A stretch of 64,000 bases of DNA from JBGPLJ01 sp035644395 (GCA_035644395.1 DASQOR010000040.1:1-64000); one strand, 5' to 3'. Shown: positions 35,751 to 44,550, numbered from the stretch's first letter. Program-made: numbers and translations. Notes: generated by a model not told the origin, from the letters alone.

Positions 35751-35759
35751 GCAAAACAC

Positions 35760-38225
35760 TCAGCTGTGCGCCACCTGCAGGATGCTGTGGCGGATCTGCT
35801 CCGAGAGCACCAGCTCCGCATCGATCTTCACGTTGAGGAGCACCTCGTTGAAGGTCAGTTTTCCGGCGGAGTCCACGTGAACGACGTCGCGCCGTCGCAG
35901 CTGGTCGATGAAACTCCCGAACAGCTCCTTATCGAAGAATTCCGGCGAGTTGAAGCCGTAGAGCATCGACATGCGCTGCGCCATCAGGTGGCAGCGGCCG
36001 GTGAGCTCCGCGGTCGAGAGCATGCCGCTGCCCGCCTTCACCAGCACGGCAATAGCGAGGTAGTAGCGCTCGACGGTCTGGATCGTGGCCTGCGCCAGCA
36101 GCGAAAGCTGGACGGCTTCCGCGGTTGCCGCCGCCGGGCGGCTCCAGAGCGTCCCGTCGCCCGTCATCGTGAGGAGGCCGAGTGAGACGAAGACCCGCAG
36201 TTGCTCCTGAACGACTTCGGGCACCTGGTCTTCACGCCACTGCAGGAAGAGTTCCTCGGCGACGTACGGGTAGATGCGCCAGGCGAGCCGGTGGATGTCC
36301 TGCGTCCGCAGCGTCGCGTTGTTGACGAAGCAACAGGCCATGAGCGAGGGCATCGCGAAGAGGTGCAGCACGTTGTTGCGAAAGTAGGTCTGCAGCACGG
36401 CGTTGCGCTCGGACATGCGCACGACGTCGCCGAGCGCGTGCGTCTGCCGCTCGAGGATGCCCATCGATTCGCAGTAGCGGATGCAGGCCTCGCCGTCCTC
36501 CTCGCAGACCGTGACGCGGGCACTGTAGCGGGCGGCGGCGAGCAGGCGCCGGTAGGCATCGATCTGGCGCGCCAGGTCGTTGACGAGCAGCGCCTGCCGC
36601 GGCGTCGCGAGCAGCGCGGTTGCAACGAGATTCACCGGGTTCACGGCGGCGGCGCTGTTGATCGCCCGCACGATCTCGTTGGCGAGATCGTCGACCGCGG
36701 CGCCGACCCAGGGCGGGCGGCTGTCGTCGAGCGGAGCCTGGCTGCGCCACTCCGGGTTGTGGCGCCTGAGCACGCCGTCGAGATCGATCGGGTCGCCGAA
36801 GTTCACGAACACGTGGCCGAATTTCTGACGCAGTTTCGGCAGCGTCCTCATGAGGCCGCCGACCGATTCCTTCCGCTTCGCCTGGCCCGTGAGCTCGCCG
36901 ATGTAGGTTTCGCCCTCGACCAGCCGCTCGTAGCCGAAATAGACCGGCAGGAAGATCACCGGCCGCTTCGGGTCGCGCAGGAAACTGCGGACCGTCATCG
37001 AAAGCATGCCGGTGCGCGGCGCGAGCAGCCGCCCGGTGCGGCTGCGGCCGCCTTCGATGAAGTATTCGATGGAATGGCCCTTCGCCATGATCACACCGAG
37101 GTACTTCATGAAAACCGCGGTGTACAGCGTCGAGCCCTTGAACGAGCGCCGCATGAAGAAGGCGCCGCCCTTGCGCAGGGTGCGGCCGATCACCGGCATG
37201 TTCAGGTTCACGCCCGCGGCGATGTGCGGCACCGCCCGGCCGCTCTGGAAGATCACGTAGGAGAGCAGCAGATAGTCCATGTGACTGCGGTGGCAGGGCA
37301 CGTAGACGATCTCGACGCCGTCCGCCGCGCGCGCGAGCACATCGAGGTGGCGCACGATCACGCCGTCGTACAGGCGGTTCCAGACACGTGCGAGGAGGCG
37401 CGCGCCGACCGAGACGAACGCATGCGAATAGTTCGCCGCGATCTCGTCGGCGAATTTCTTCGCATTGTCGAGCGCCTCGCGGCGCGTGAGCTTGCGGTCC
37501 CGCATCTCCTGGCGCACGGCCTGGCGGACGGCGCGCGTGCGCAGCACCTGCGCGACGATCGTGCGCCGGTGGGAAAGGTCGGGCCCGATGGTGGCGTCGC
37601 GCTGATTGCGGAAGTACGCCCGCAGCACGCGCGAGGCGCGGCGGATCGCCCGGCTCTCCTCGATGCCGTCGTCGAAGAGGCTGCGCAGCGTCACCGGATC
37701 GCCGAATTGCAGCACGACGTTGCGGCCATTGACGAGCACGGTGAGGAACTTGCGGATGCGGCCGACGAACGCCCAGTTCTCGGTGAAGAGCAGCCGCAGC
37801 AGCGAGCCTTCCTTCTGCGGCGCGCGCCCCCAGTAGATCGCGACCGGCACGATGTCGAGGTCGAGTTCGGGGTTGTCGCGCGCGTGGGCGATGAGTTCCC
37901 TGAGGAGCGAGGGCACGCGCCGGTCGACGCGCTGGCGCAGGAACCCCGTGCGCGCCTCCATGTAGAAGACCGAGCGCGGCTGGGTCAGGGGGCCGAAATT
38001 GAGCCGCCGCGACGGGCGAGGCAGTGCGCGCGCGACGCAAACGTCCTGCAGCGTGAGGAAATCCGAGAGACTGTCGTGCTCCAGCACGTAGCAGACCGGG
38101 CGGCCACGGCCGGCGAGCCGCCCGGCGATGTCCTCGGGCGCGACCTTGACGCGCACCCACATCGTGACGAACTTGCGCAGCGAAAAGGGGACCGACCTGT
38201 TTTTCGGCTCCGGCATGGGTTTCAT
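35760..38225 (-). CDS. plsB: Glycerol-3-phosphate 1-O-acyltransferase
   Basis: 821 residues, the size of E. coli PlsB (807). Acyltransferase motifs: VYVPCHRSHMDYLLLSYVIF (HX4D), GGAFFMRRSF, YFIEGGRSRTGRLLAPRTG and VIFLPVYFGYERLVEG. Acylates glycerol-3-phosphate at position 1, the first step of phospholipid synthesis. The first ~20 residues (MKPMPEPKNRSVPFSLRKF) are extra compared with E. coli and are encoded by a half copy of the GGGGAC repeat; MWVRVKV at residue 22 is an alternative start. Divergent from fumC with only 33 bp between. Confidence 0.94.
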   Translation of the reverse strand: MKPMPEPKNRSVPFSLRKFVTMWVRVKVAPEDIAGRLAGRGRPVCYVLEHDSLSDFLTLQDVCVARALPRPSRRLNFGPLTQPRSVFYMEARTGFLRQRVDRRVPSLLRELIAHARDNPELDLDIVPVAIYWGRAPQKEGSLLRLLFTENWAFVGRIRKFLTVLVNGRNVVLQFGDPVTLRSLFDDGIEESRAIRRASRVLRAYFRNQRDATIGPDLSHRRTIVAQVLRTRAVRQAVRQEMRDRKLTRREALDNAKKFADEIAANYSHAFVSVGARLLARVWNRLYDGVIVRHLDVLARAADGVEIVYVPCHRSHMDYLLLSYVIFQSGRAVPHIAAGVNLNMPVIGRTLRKGGAFFMRRSFKGSTLYTAVFMKYLGVIMAKGHSIEYFIEGGRSRTGRLLAPRTGMLSMTVRSFLRDPKRPVIFLPVYFGYERLVEGETYIGELTGQAKRKESVGGLMRTLPKLRQKFGHVFVNFGDPIDLDGVLRRHNPEWRSQAPLDDSRPPWVGAAVDDLANEIVRAINSAAAVNPVNLVATALLATPRQALLVNDLARQIDAYRRLLAAARYSARVTVCEEDGEACIRYCESMGILERQTHALGDVVRMSERNAVLQTYFRNNVLHLFAMPSLMACCFVNNATLRTQDIHRLAWRIYPYVAEELFLQWREDQVPEVVQEQLRVFVSLGLLTMTGDGTLWSRPAAATAEAVQLSLLAQATIQTVERYYLAIAVLVKAGSGMLSTAELTGRCHLMAQRMSMLYGFNSPEFFDKELFGSFIDQLRRRDVVHVDSAGKLTFNEVLLNVKIDAELVLSEQIRHSILQVAHS
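38183..38207. repeat. half copy of the GGGGAC repeat arm in the plsB start
   Basis: 25 bp starting AAAAGGGGACCGACCTG match the arm of the 39640 and 44437 palindromes at 20 of 25 positions (my hand alignment). No opposite arm is present nearby. On the minus strand it encodes KNRSVPF of plsB, the same reading as KNKSVPF in the full copies. Probably a degenerate or captured arm. Confidence 0.6.
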
Positions 38226-38258
38226 TCTGATGCTAAGATTTTCTCAAGGCACGCCGAA

Positions 38259-39638
38259 GTGACGAAAGCTTCCAGAACCGAACGCGACAGCCTGGGCGAA
38301 CTCAAGGTGCCCGCGGACGCGCTGTGGGGCGCACAGACGCAGCGGGCGGTCGATAACTTTCCGATCAGCGGGCGCAAGCTGCCGCCAAGGTTCATCGCCT
38401 CGCTCGCGCTCGTCAAGCAAGCCGCGGCGAAGGCGAACCTGCGGCTGAAGCTCCTCGATCCCGCCCTCGCCCGGGCGATCGACACCGCGGCCGGCGAAAT
38501 CGCTGGTGGCCGGCACCTCGAGCAGTTCCCGATCGACGTCTTCCAGACGGGTTCCGGGACGAGCACCAACATGAATGCGAACGAGGTGATCGCACACCTC
38601 GCAAGCGGTCGGCTGGGCCGCGCCGTGCATCCGAACGATCACGTGAACCTGTGCCAGAGCAGCAACGACGTGATCCCGACGACGATCCACGTGAGCGCCG
38701 TGCTCGCGCTGCGCGAGGAATTGCTGCCTGCGCTCGACCATGCCTGCGAGGTCCTCAAGACCAAGGAGCGGGAGGTCGGCGCCATCGTCACGACCGGACG
38801 CACCCACCTCATGGACGCGATGCCGGTGACGCTCGGCCAGGAGTTGTCGGGCTGGCGCACGCAGCTCGAGAACGGCCGCGCGCGGCTCAAGTCGACCGAG
38901 CCCCGGTTGCTCGCGCTCGCCCAGGGTGGGACGGCCGTCGGCACCGGCATCAACGCCCATGCGGATTTCGCCGCCTTCTTCTGCGACGAGCTCGAGAAAC
39001 TGACGACGGTCGCCTTCATTCCGAGCCGCAACTACTTCGAATCGATGTCGTCGCAGGACGCCGCGGTCGAAGTGTCCGGCCAGTTGCGCACGATTGCGGT
39101 CAGCGTCACGAAGATCGCCAACGACCTGCGCTGGATGAACAGCGGCCCGCTCGCGGGGCTTGCCGAGATCGCCCTGCCCGCCCTGCAGCCGGGCAGCAGC
39201 ATCATGCCGGGCAAGGTCAATCCCGTGATCGCGGAAGCCGCCCTCATGGCCTGCGCCGAGGTGATGGGCAATGACACGACCATCGCGATCGCGGGCCAGG
39301 CAGGCAATTTCCAGCTGAACGTGATGCTGCCGGTGATCGCGTACAACCTGCTGGAAAGCATTCGCCTGCTCGCGAATTCCATACGGGCGCTCGCCGACGG
39401 CGCGATCGCGGGCTTCAAGGCCAATCCGGCCGCGATCGCGCGCGCGCTCGAGCGCAATCCCATCCTCGTGACCGCGCTCAATAACGTGATCGGCTATGAC
39501 AAGGGCGCGGCGATCGCGAAAAAAGCTTACGCGGAAGGACGGCCGATCCTCGAGGTGGCGGAAGAAATGACCGGCATGTCGCGCGAAGAACTCAGGCGCC
39601 TGCTCGATCCGCTCAGCCTGACCCGCGGCGGCATCTAG
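38259..39638 (+). CDS. fumC: Class II fumarate hydratase
   Basis: 459 residues, GTG start, AAGG upstream. Homotetrameric iron-independent fumarase of the citric acid cycle. Signatures: GELKVPADALWGAQTQRAVDNF, QTGSGTSTNMNANEVIA, QSSNDVIPTTIHVSA, TGRTHLMDAMPVTLGQE and GSSIMPGKVNPV (the SS-loop fumarase signature). The frame is open far upstream across plsB, but the family start is here. Convergent with the GIY-YIG gene through a palindromic element. Confidence 0.96.
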   Translation: MTKASRTERDSLGELKVPADALWGAQTQRAVDNFPISGRKLPPRFIASLALVKQAAAKANLRLKLLDPALARAIDTAAGEIAGGRHLEQFPIDVFQTGSGTSTNMNANEVIAHLASGRLGRAVHPNDHVNLCQSSNDVIPTTIHVSAVLALREELLPALDHACEVLKTKEREVGAIVTTGRTHLMDAMPVTLGQELSGWRTQLENGRARLKSTEPRLLALAQGGTAVGTGINAHADFAAFFCDELEKLTTVAFIPSRNYFESMSSQDAAVEVSGQLRTIAVSVTKIANDLRWMNSGPLAGLAEIALPALQPGSSIMPGKVNPVIAEAALMACAEVMGNDTTIAIAGQAGNFQLNVMLPVIAYNLLESIRLLANSIRALADGAIAGFKANPAAIARALERNPILVTALNNVIGYDKGAAIAKKAYAEGRPILEVAEEMTGMSREELRRLLDPLSLTRGGI

Positions 39639-39639
39639 C

Positions 39640-39761
39640 AAAAAGGGGACACAAAAAGGGGACAGATTTATTTTTCCGTATTTCTCGAGCGAACGCCGAG
39701 ATACTCGGAAAAATAAATCTGTCCCCTTTTTTTGTGTCCCCTTTTTGTTTATCCCCTTTTT
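39640..39761. repeat. long palindromic element, subfamily B copy 1
   Basis: Perfect 26-bp core arms 39653-39678 and 39706-39731 carrying GGGGACAGATTTATTTTT, around a 27-nt loop with an inner TCTCG/CGAGA stem. Outer AAAAAGGGGAC units flank it on the left (39641-39651), and two more lie on the right (39735-39745 and 39751-39761). The last one codes the C-terminal KRG of the GIY-YIG protein and supplies its TAA. Sits directly after the fumC TAG. Confidence 0.9.
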
Positions 39762-40018
39762 GCCAGTGCCAGCTTCTCCGCGCGCTTCAGTCCCTTGATC
39801 TCGGCCTCCCGGCGCGACGCGCTCGAGCGATCGCGGGCCGTCTCGGAATAGACGACGCGTTGCGCGCGCGACGTGCGGAAGAACCGGGCGCCGCTCCGGC
39901 CCGACCGATGCTCGGCGAGCCTGCGCTCGAGGTCCGTCGTAATGCCGGTGTAGAGGGAGCCGTTGGCCGCCCGCACAACGTAGACCCACCAAGTGGGCGC
40001 CGCTGCTGTGCGACTCAT
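39749..40018 (-). CDS. GIY-YIG nuclease family protein (UPF0213)
   Basis: 89 residues. WWVYVVRAANGSLYTGITTD is the GIY-YIG motif (VYV...YTG), followed by LERRLAEHRSG, then RREAEIKGL with the conserved Glu. Single-domain UPF0213/YhbQ-type protein; E. coli YhbQ has a weak nuclease link, so function is uncertain. Its last codons come from the palindromic repeat. Confidence 0.88.
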   Translation of the reverse strand: MSRTAAAPTWWVYVVRAANGSLYTGITTDLERRLAEHRSGRSGARFFRTSRAQRVVYSETARDRSSASRREAEIKGLKRAEKLALAKRG

Positions 40019-40048
40019 TGCCAGGGGTCCGGGGTCACGGGCCGGGAC

Positions 40049-40318
40049 TCAAGGGTTGGGCGGTGGATTCGGCGATGCGTCGGGATCTTGCGGGCCCGCA
40101 TCACCGCCTTCCTGCACGTCGAGCTGTTTGTTGAGCTGATTCACCCGGTCCTCGACCTGTGCACCCGCGGCTTTCGCACGATCCTCGGTCTTGATCATGT
40201 CGTCGAGAACGGTTTCCCTGGGCGGGTCCTTGTCGGCGGCCGGCTGATCGGGCGGCGGGCTCGAGCCGCAGCCGCCGATCGCTATTGCCAAGAACCATGC
40301 GCTGATCCAGATTCGCAT
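40049..40318 (-). CDS. Small putative lipoprotein
   Basis: 89 residues. Signal MRIWISAWFLAIAIGGC with a lipobox-like AIGGC at residues 13-17. The mature part is acidic and Pro/Asp-rich with a helical KTEDRAKAAGAQVEDRVNQL segment. Probably a lipid-anchored periplasmic protein; no family recognised. Only 19 bp separate its start from the divergent SDR gene. Confidence 0.65.
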   Translation of the reverse strand: MRIWISAWFLAIAIGGCGSSPPPDQPAADKDPPRETVLDDMIKTEDRAKAAGAQVEDRVNQLNKQLDVQEGGDAGPQDPDASPNPPPNP

Positions 40319-40337
40319 GGCGCGAGTTTAAACCCAA

Positions 40338-41150
40338 ATGACAGACCGCAGGCAGCTCGAGGGCAAGCGCATCGTGATCACCGGTGCCAGCGCCGGCATC
40401 GGCGAAGCGCTGGCGCTCGCCCTGGCAAGTCGCGGTGCAAGGCTCGTGCTCGCCGCGCGTGACACCGTGAGGCTGCGCGAAGTGGCCGATGCGTGCGTGA
40501 AAGCGGGTGTACAGGTCGCCATTCAGACGACGGACGTGTCGAAACCGGGCGACTGCCGGCTTCTCGTCGAGCACGCGCTCACCGAGCTTGGCGGTCTCGA
40601 TGTGCTCGTCAACAATGCCGGCAGCACGATGTGGTCGCGGTTCGATGCGCTCAGCGACCTGTCGATCTTCGACGAGCTGCTGAAGGTGAACTACCTCGGC
40701 GCGGTGCACCTGACCGGACACGCGCTGCCAGCGCTCAAGGCTTCGCGGGGCCTCATCGTCACGGTGGCGAGCGTCGCCGCATTCACCGGGGTTCCCGAGC
40801 GCACGGCCTACGCGGCATCGAAGCACGCGGTCGTCGGCTTCATGGAATCGCTTCGCATCGAGCTTGCGGGCAGCGGCGTCGGTGTCACGATCGTCGCGCC
40901 GGATTTCGTGCTGAGCGAAACGCACAAGCGGGCCATCGGGCCGGACGGCAAGCCGCTCGGCGCAAGCCCCATGCAGACGTCACGCCTCATGACGGCCGCG
41001 CAATGCGCGGCTCACATCGTCAACGCCATCGAGCGGCGCAAGCGGCTTGCCATCCTGTCCGCGCGCGGCCGGATCGGCCGCTGGCTCAAGCTCATCGCGC
41101 CGGGCCTCATCGACCGTATCGCCGCCAGGGCCATCCGACGACGCTATTGA
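40338..41150 (+). CDS. Short-chain dehydrogenase/reductase
   Basis: 270 residues, classical SDR. Cofactor motif VITGASAGIGEALAL (TGxxxGIG), NNAG at about residue 93, catalytic Ser in VASVAAFTG and YAASK with catalytic Tyr and Lys. The N-terminal LAARDTVRL after beta-2 suggests NADP preference. Substrate unknown. Ends 56 bp before a 30-bp palindrome. Confidence 0.9.
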   Translation: MTDRRQLEGKRIVITGASAGIGEALALALASRGARLVLAARDTVRLREVADACVKAGVQVAIQTTDVSKPGDCRLLVEHALTELGGLDVLVNNAGSTMWSRFDALSDLSIFDELLKVNYLGAVHLTGHALPALKASRGLIVTVASVAAFTGVPERTAYAASKHAVVGFMESLRIELAGSGVGVTIVAPDFVLSETHKRAIGPDGKPLGASPMQTSRLMTAAQCAAHIVNAIERRKRLAILSARGRIGRWLKLIAPGLIDRIAARAIRRRY

Positions 41151-41206
41151 GTGACGCGAAGCCGGGTACCGGGAGGTGCCGTGTCAGCGGCTGGCTCCAG
41201 CGCGAA

Positions 41207-41320
41207 GGGAGTCAGGATCGGGAGGCCCTTTCGGGATCGTAAAAAAACAGGATGTTTTTTCCGAAGACTACAGGGATGTATTTACGGCGGTCCCGAAAGG
41301 GCCTCCCGATCCTGACTCCC
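41207..41320. repeat. 30-bp perfect palindrome with two nested hairpins
   Basis: Perfect arms 41207-41236 and 41291-41320 (GGGAGTCAGGATCGGGAGG at the outer end) enclose 54 nt. Inside are two small hairpins: AAAAAAC/GTTTTTT around AGGAT, and TACA/TGTA around GGGA. The whole can fold as a stem with a three-way junction. Just outside, CGGGAGGTG (41170-41178) pairs with CACCTCCCG (41369-41377). It fills the gap between two convergent genes and has no reading frame that I believe in. Confidence 0.85.
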
Positions 41321-41411
41321 GGACCTTGAAAGTCCTGCCCGCAAACATCGCCCGACCGGTTTGCCAGACACCTCCCGCCATCCGGATCCCCGGCGCGTGG
41401 AGGCGGTCGCG

Positions 41412-41924
41412 CTACAGAAATTTTTCGAGGGTGACGAGGAAGTATTCGAAGAGGTAGTTGACCTGCGCGATGTGGTCCTGCATGCGATGGTCGGCGTCGA
41501 TGATGTGCAGGGTCGCGCCATACTGTTTCGCGAAGCGGATGCTGTTCTCGACCGGCACGATGTCGTCCTTCCAGCCGTGCACCATCGTGATCGGAATCTT
41601 CGGCGGCTTCGGCGTCTGCGCTTCGTGCCCCGGCATGTAGAAGGCGGGCGCGAGCAGGAACATGCCGCGGGCCTGCAGGAGCGGCGCCGCCGCGGTGGAA
41701 ACGTGGCCGCCCATGCTCGAGCCGACGAGCACCAGTGAACCGCGCAGGTCCTTGCAGAAACTCAGGAGCCGGGTGACACGGTCATCCGGATCTTCGATGC
41801 CCTGGTAATCCACGGACTCGGGCTCGAAGCCTTCGCTGCGGGCGATTTCCGCCATCGCGGAAATTTTCGCGCCCCAGGGACCGCTTTCCTTGCCGTGGGA
41901 AAAAACGACGTAACGCTCTGCCAT
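41412..41924 (-). CDS. Small alpha/beta hydrolase
   Basis: 170 residues. VLVGSSMGGHVS contains the nucleophile elbow GxSxG, MVHGWKDDIVP the acid residue and IIDADHRMQDH the catalytic His. The N-terminal YVVFSHGKESGPWG supplies the oxyanion region (HG). It resembles YqiA/RBBP9-type small hydrolases without a lid domain. Substrate unknown. Confidence 0.82.
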   Translation of the reverse strand: MAERYVVFSHGKESGPWGAKISAMAEIARSEGFEPESVDYQGIEDPDDRVTRLLSFCKDLRGSLVLVGSSMGGHVSTAAAPLLQARGMFLLAPAFYMPGHEAQTPKPPKIPITMVHGWKDDIVPVENSIRFAKQYGATLHIIDADHRMQDHIAQVNYLFEYFLVTLEKFL

Positions 41925-42039
41925 TGTTCACTCGGCGCGTTCATGCGCAGTGCGCCGGATCATAGCACCGGGTCAATGGCGGGCGCGTGACGCGATACCG
42001 CGACAAATGCGCGGTTCGCATCACTTTTTCGTAAACGCC

Positions 42040-42516
42040 TCAGCCCGGCGTGCCGAGCTTGCCGAGCAGGCGCCACACGATCGGTACGAGCGCGAGGCCC
42101 GAACAGCCGAGGACGGCGGCGATGAAATAACCGATCAGGCTGAAAAAGCGCGCCGGCTGCCCGCGCAGCACGCGCTTCGGCTTGATGTGCCGCGAGCCCG
42201 GCGGCGGATAGACGGCCGTCGTGCTGATGCGCCAGGAGAAGTGCGCGATCCAGATCGCGACGCCGACCATCGATACGCCCATCACGACGCTCATCACCTT
42301 CAGCCACTGCACGAGCCGCACCGCATCCGCGGGCGAGGCGACCGCATTGGTCTTGTCGATTACCCGCTGCAGCAGCACGTTCAGGTAGAAAAGGATGCCG
42401 AAGCCGAGCACCGCGCCGACGATGATCGTCCACTTGAGGGTCTTGCGGGCCCGGGGCGCGGGATGAGGCGCGCGGCGCTCGGGACCGGGGTAGTTTTGCG
42501 TGGGTTCGTCCGCCAT
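42040..42516 (-). CDS. Hypothetical membrane protein
   Basis: 158 residues from ATG 42516 (MADEPTQNYPGPERRAPHP). Three hydrophobic helices: WTIIVGAVLGFGILFYLNVLL, VVMGVSMVGVAIWIAHFSW and FSLIGYFIAAVLGCSGLALV. The loop between the last two is basic and probably cytoplasmic. The PGPERRAP segment near the N-terminus recurs in many unrelated small membrane proteins. No function inferred. Confidence 0.65.
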   Translation of the reverse strand: MADEPTQNYPGPERRAPHPAPRARKTLKWTIIVGAVLGFGILFYLNVLLQRVIDKTNAVASPADAVRLVQWLKVMSVVMGVSMVGVAIWIAHFSWRISTTAVYPPPGSRHIKPKRVLRGQPARFFSLIGYFIAAVLGCSGLALVPIVWRLLGKLGTPG

Positions 42517-42595
42517 GGGCTTTAGAATAGCGCTCCGACGCCGAAATGTGACCCGAGTCCGCTTCTTACGGGGACGGCGCCCGAACAATGGTCGC

Positions 42596-44434
42596 ATGAG
42601 CCTCGAGCATGAAACCATCGTCGAGACGGCGATCGAAGGACGCAGCGTCCTCGGCATGCTCGCCTCGCTCCCGCTCTTTCGCGACCTCGAGGTCGCGGTC
42701 CTGAGCGAGATCGCCAGCGAGATCGAATGGTTTTCGCTTCCCGGCGGGCGCACGCTCTTCGAAGCGGGCGAGGCGCCGGACGCGCTCTACTTCGTGATCA
42801 ACGGCTGTCTCGGCGCCTACCGCAAGGTCTCCGACGGGCACCTGCAATTGATCGGGCGGATGCTTGCCGGCGAGACCGTCGGCGAGATGGCGCTCATTTC
42901 GGGCAAGCTCCGCACGGCCACCGTCGTTGCCTTGCGCGACACGGAGGTCGGTCGCTTCTCCAAAGCCGCGTTCGAACGGCTGATGCTGAGCCACCCGCAA
43001 GGGCTCCTCAAGATCGCGCAGCTCACCGTCGCCCGGCTCGAATCGAGCCAGACGCCCGTGCGCTCCTCGCGGGCGACGCCGAAGACCTTCACGATCATTC
43101 CGCAGGGCATCGACGTCGACGTCGGCGGGTTCGCGACCGAATTCGTCGAGGCGCTCAATCGCATCGCGCGCAGCGAACTCGTCTGGAGCGTGCGCGGCGC
43201 CGAGCACACGAGCCATTGGTTCAACAACGTCGAAAGCGCGAATGACTTCGTCGTGTACGTGGCGGATCCCATGCCCACCGTCTGGAGCAAGCTCTGCCTG
43301 CGGCAGGCGGACGCGCTGCTCCTCGTCGCCCGCGCCGGCGATCCGGCGAGCGAGTGGCCGGTGCTCGCAAGCCTCGCCGAGGAGCGGCTCACGATGCAGC
43401 GCGCCGAACTCGTGCTGCTGCACGAAGAGGGATTCGTGCCGGGCGCGGCCAGCCGCTGGCTCGCGCAGAAGCCGGGCCTCAACCATCACCACGTGCGCAA
43501 TCCGGCGGACGTCGCGCGCGTCTCGCGACTCCTGACGGGCAACGGCGTCGGCCTCGTGCTGTCGGGCGGCGGCGCGCGCGGCTTCGCGCACCTTGGCATC
43601 GTGCGGGCGCTCGCGGAATCGGGGATTCCGGTCGATGTGGTCGGCGGCACGAGCATCGGCGCCATCATGGCGGCGGGCGTTGCCGCGGGCTGGGATTCGA
43701 AGGACATGCGCGAACGCTTCAAGCGTACCTTCGTCGATACCAATCCGCTGAACGACTACACCCTGCCGTTCGTGTCGCTCGTCCGCGGTCGCAAGGTCGG
43801 GCGGCTCCTCAGGCAGGAATTCGGCTCGATCGATATCGAAGATCTGCCGCTGCCGTATTTCTGCGTGTCGTCGAATCTCACGACGGGCCGCAGCTCGATT
43901 CACCGCACGGGCGAACTCTGGCGCTGGCTGCGTGCGTCGGTCGCCATTCCGGGCGTGCTGCCGCCGGTCTTTCACAAGGGCGAGGTGCTCGTCGACGGCG
44001 GAGCGATCAACAACCTGCCGGTCGACGTGATGCGCGAACTCGGCCGCGGGCCGATCGTCGGCGTCGACGTGGGCGCCGATCGCGCCTTCAGCACCGACAT
44101 GGACGAAGCGGAAGTGCCGCCGTTCTGGAAGATCTACCAGTGGTTCCGCGGCAAGAAGCGGCGCGTCAACATCCTGCAGATCCTGTGGCGCGCCGGCATG
44201 ATCAACACCTCGGCGAACACGCTCGCCTGTCGCGACATGACGGACCTCCTGCTGCAGCCGCCGCTCGAGCAGATCGACATGTTGAACTGGCAGGCTTTCG
44301 ATCGGGCGATCGACGCGGGCTACCACTACGCACTCGAACGCCTCAAGACCTCCGCCACCGCCCTCCTCCCGCCGACTCGCAGCGGCCCCGCCAAGCGCAA
44401 GCGCTCCATCGAGCTCACCCGCCGCAAGGACTGA
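42596..44434 (+). CDS. Cyclic-nucleotide-binding/patatin-like phospholipase (NTE family)
   Basis: 612 residues. An N-terminal cNMP-binding-like domain (about 20-135: GGRTLFEAGEAPDALYFVING, AGETVGEMALISGKLRTATV) lacks an obvious Arg in the phosphate loop, so ligand binding is uncertain. A middle linker domain (150-310) precedes a patatin domain with SGGGARGFAHLG, catalytic Ser in GGTSIGAI and Asp in VDGGAINNLPV. Related to neuropathy-target-esterase-type lysophospholipases. Ends 2 bp before a 43-bp perfect palindrome. Confidence 0.9.
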   Translation: MSLEHETIVETAIEGRSVLGMLASLPLFRDLEVAVLSEIASEIEWFSLPGGRTLFEAGEAPDALYFVINGCLGAYRKVSDGHLQLIGRMLAGETVGEMALISGKLRTATVVALRDTEVGRFSKAAFERLMLSHPQGLLKIAQLTVARLESSQTPVRSSRATPKTFTIIPQGIDVDVGGFATEFVEALNRIARSELVWSVRGAEHTSHWFNNVESANDFVVYVADPMPTVWSKLCLRQADALLLVARAGDPASEWPVLASLAEERLTMQRAELVLLHEEGFVPGAASRWLAQKPGLNHHHVRNPADVARVSRLLTGNGVGLVLSGGGARGFAHLGIVRALAESGIPVDVVGGTSIGAIMAAGVAAGWDSKDMRERFKRTFVDTNPLNDYTLPFVSLVRGRKVGRLLRQEFGSIDIEDLPLPYFCVSSNLTTGRSSIHRTGELWRWLRASVAIPGVLPPVFHKGEVLVDGGAINNLPVDVMRELGRGPIVGVDVGADRAFSTDMDEAEVPPFWKIYQWFRGKKRRVNILQILWRAGMINTSANTLACRDMTDLLLQPPLEQIDMLNWQAFDRAIDAGYHYALERLKTSATALLPPTRSGPAKRKRSIELTRRKD

Positions 44435-44436
44435 GC

Positions 44437-44549
44437 GAAAAAGGGGACACAGGAAAAAGGGGACAGATTTATTTTTCCGCATTTCTCGTGCGAATGCCGA
44501 GATACTCGGAAAAATAAATCTGTCCCCTTTTTCCTGTGTCCCCTTTTTC
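44437..44549. repeat. long palindromic element, subfamily B copy 2
   Basis: The most regular copy: perfect 43-bp arms 44437-44479 and 44507-44549 around a 27-nt loop. Each arm contains two GAAAAAGGGGACA units, the inner one running into GATTTATTTTTCCG. The loop is nearly the same as in the 39640 copy and has the same inner TCTCG/CGAGA stem. It fills the gap between the convergent patatin and M48 stops almost exactly. Confidence 0.93.
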
Positions 44550-44550
44550 T

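Noticed and set aside
36201..38258. Apparent long N-terminal extension of fumC across plsB
   Set aside because: In-frame by chance through antisense of plsB; FumC homology begins at GTG 38259 with a ribosome site.
41207..41320. Insertion-sequence ends
   Set aside because: No transposase frame or target-site duplication could be seen; only 54 nt separate the arms.
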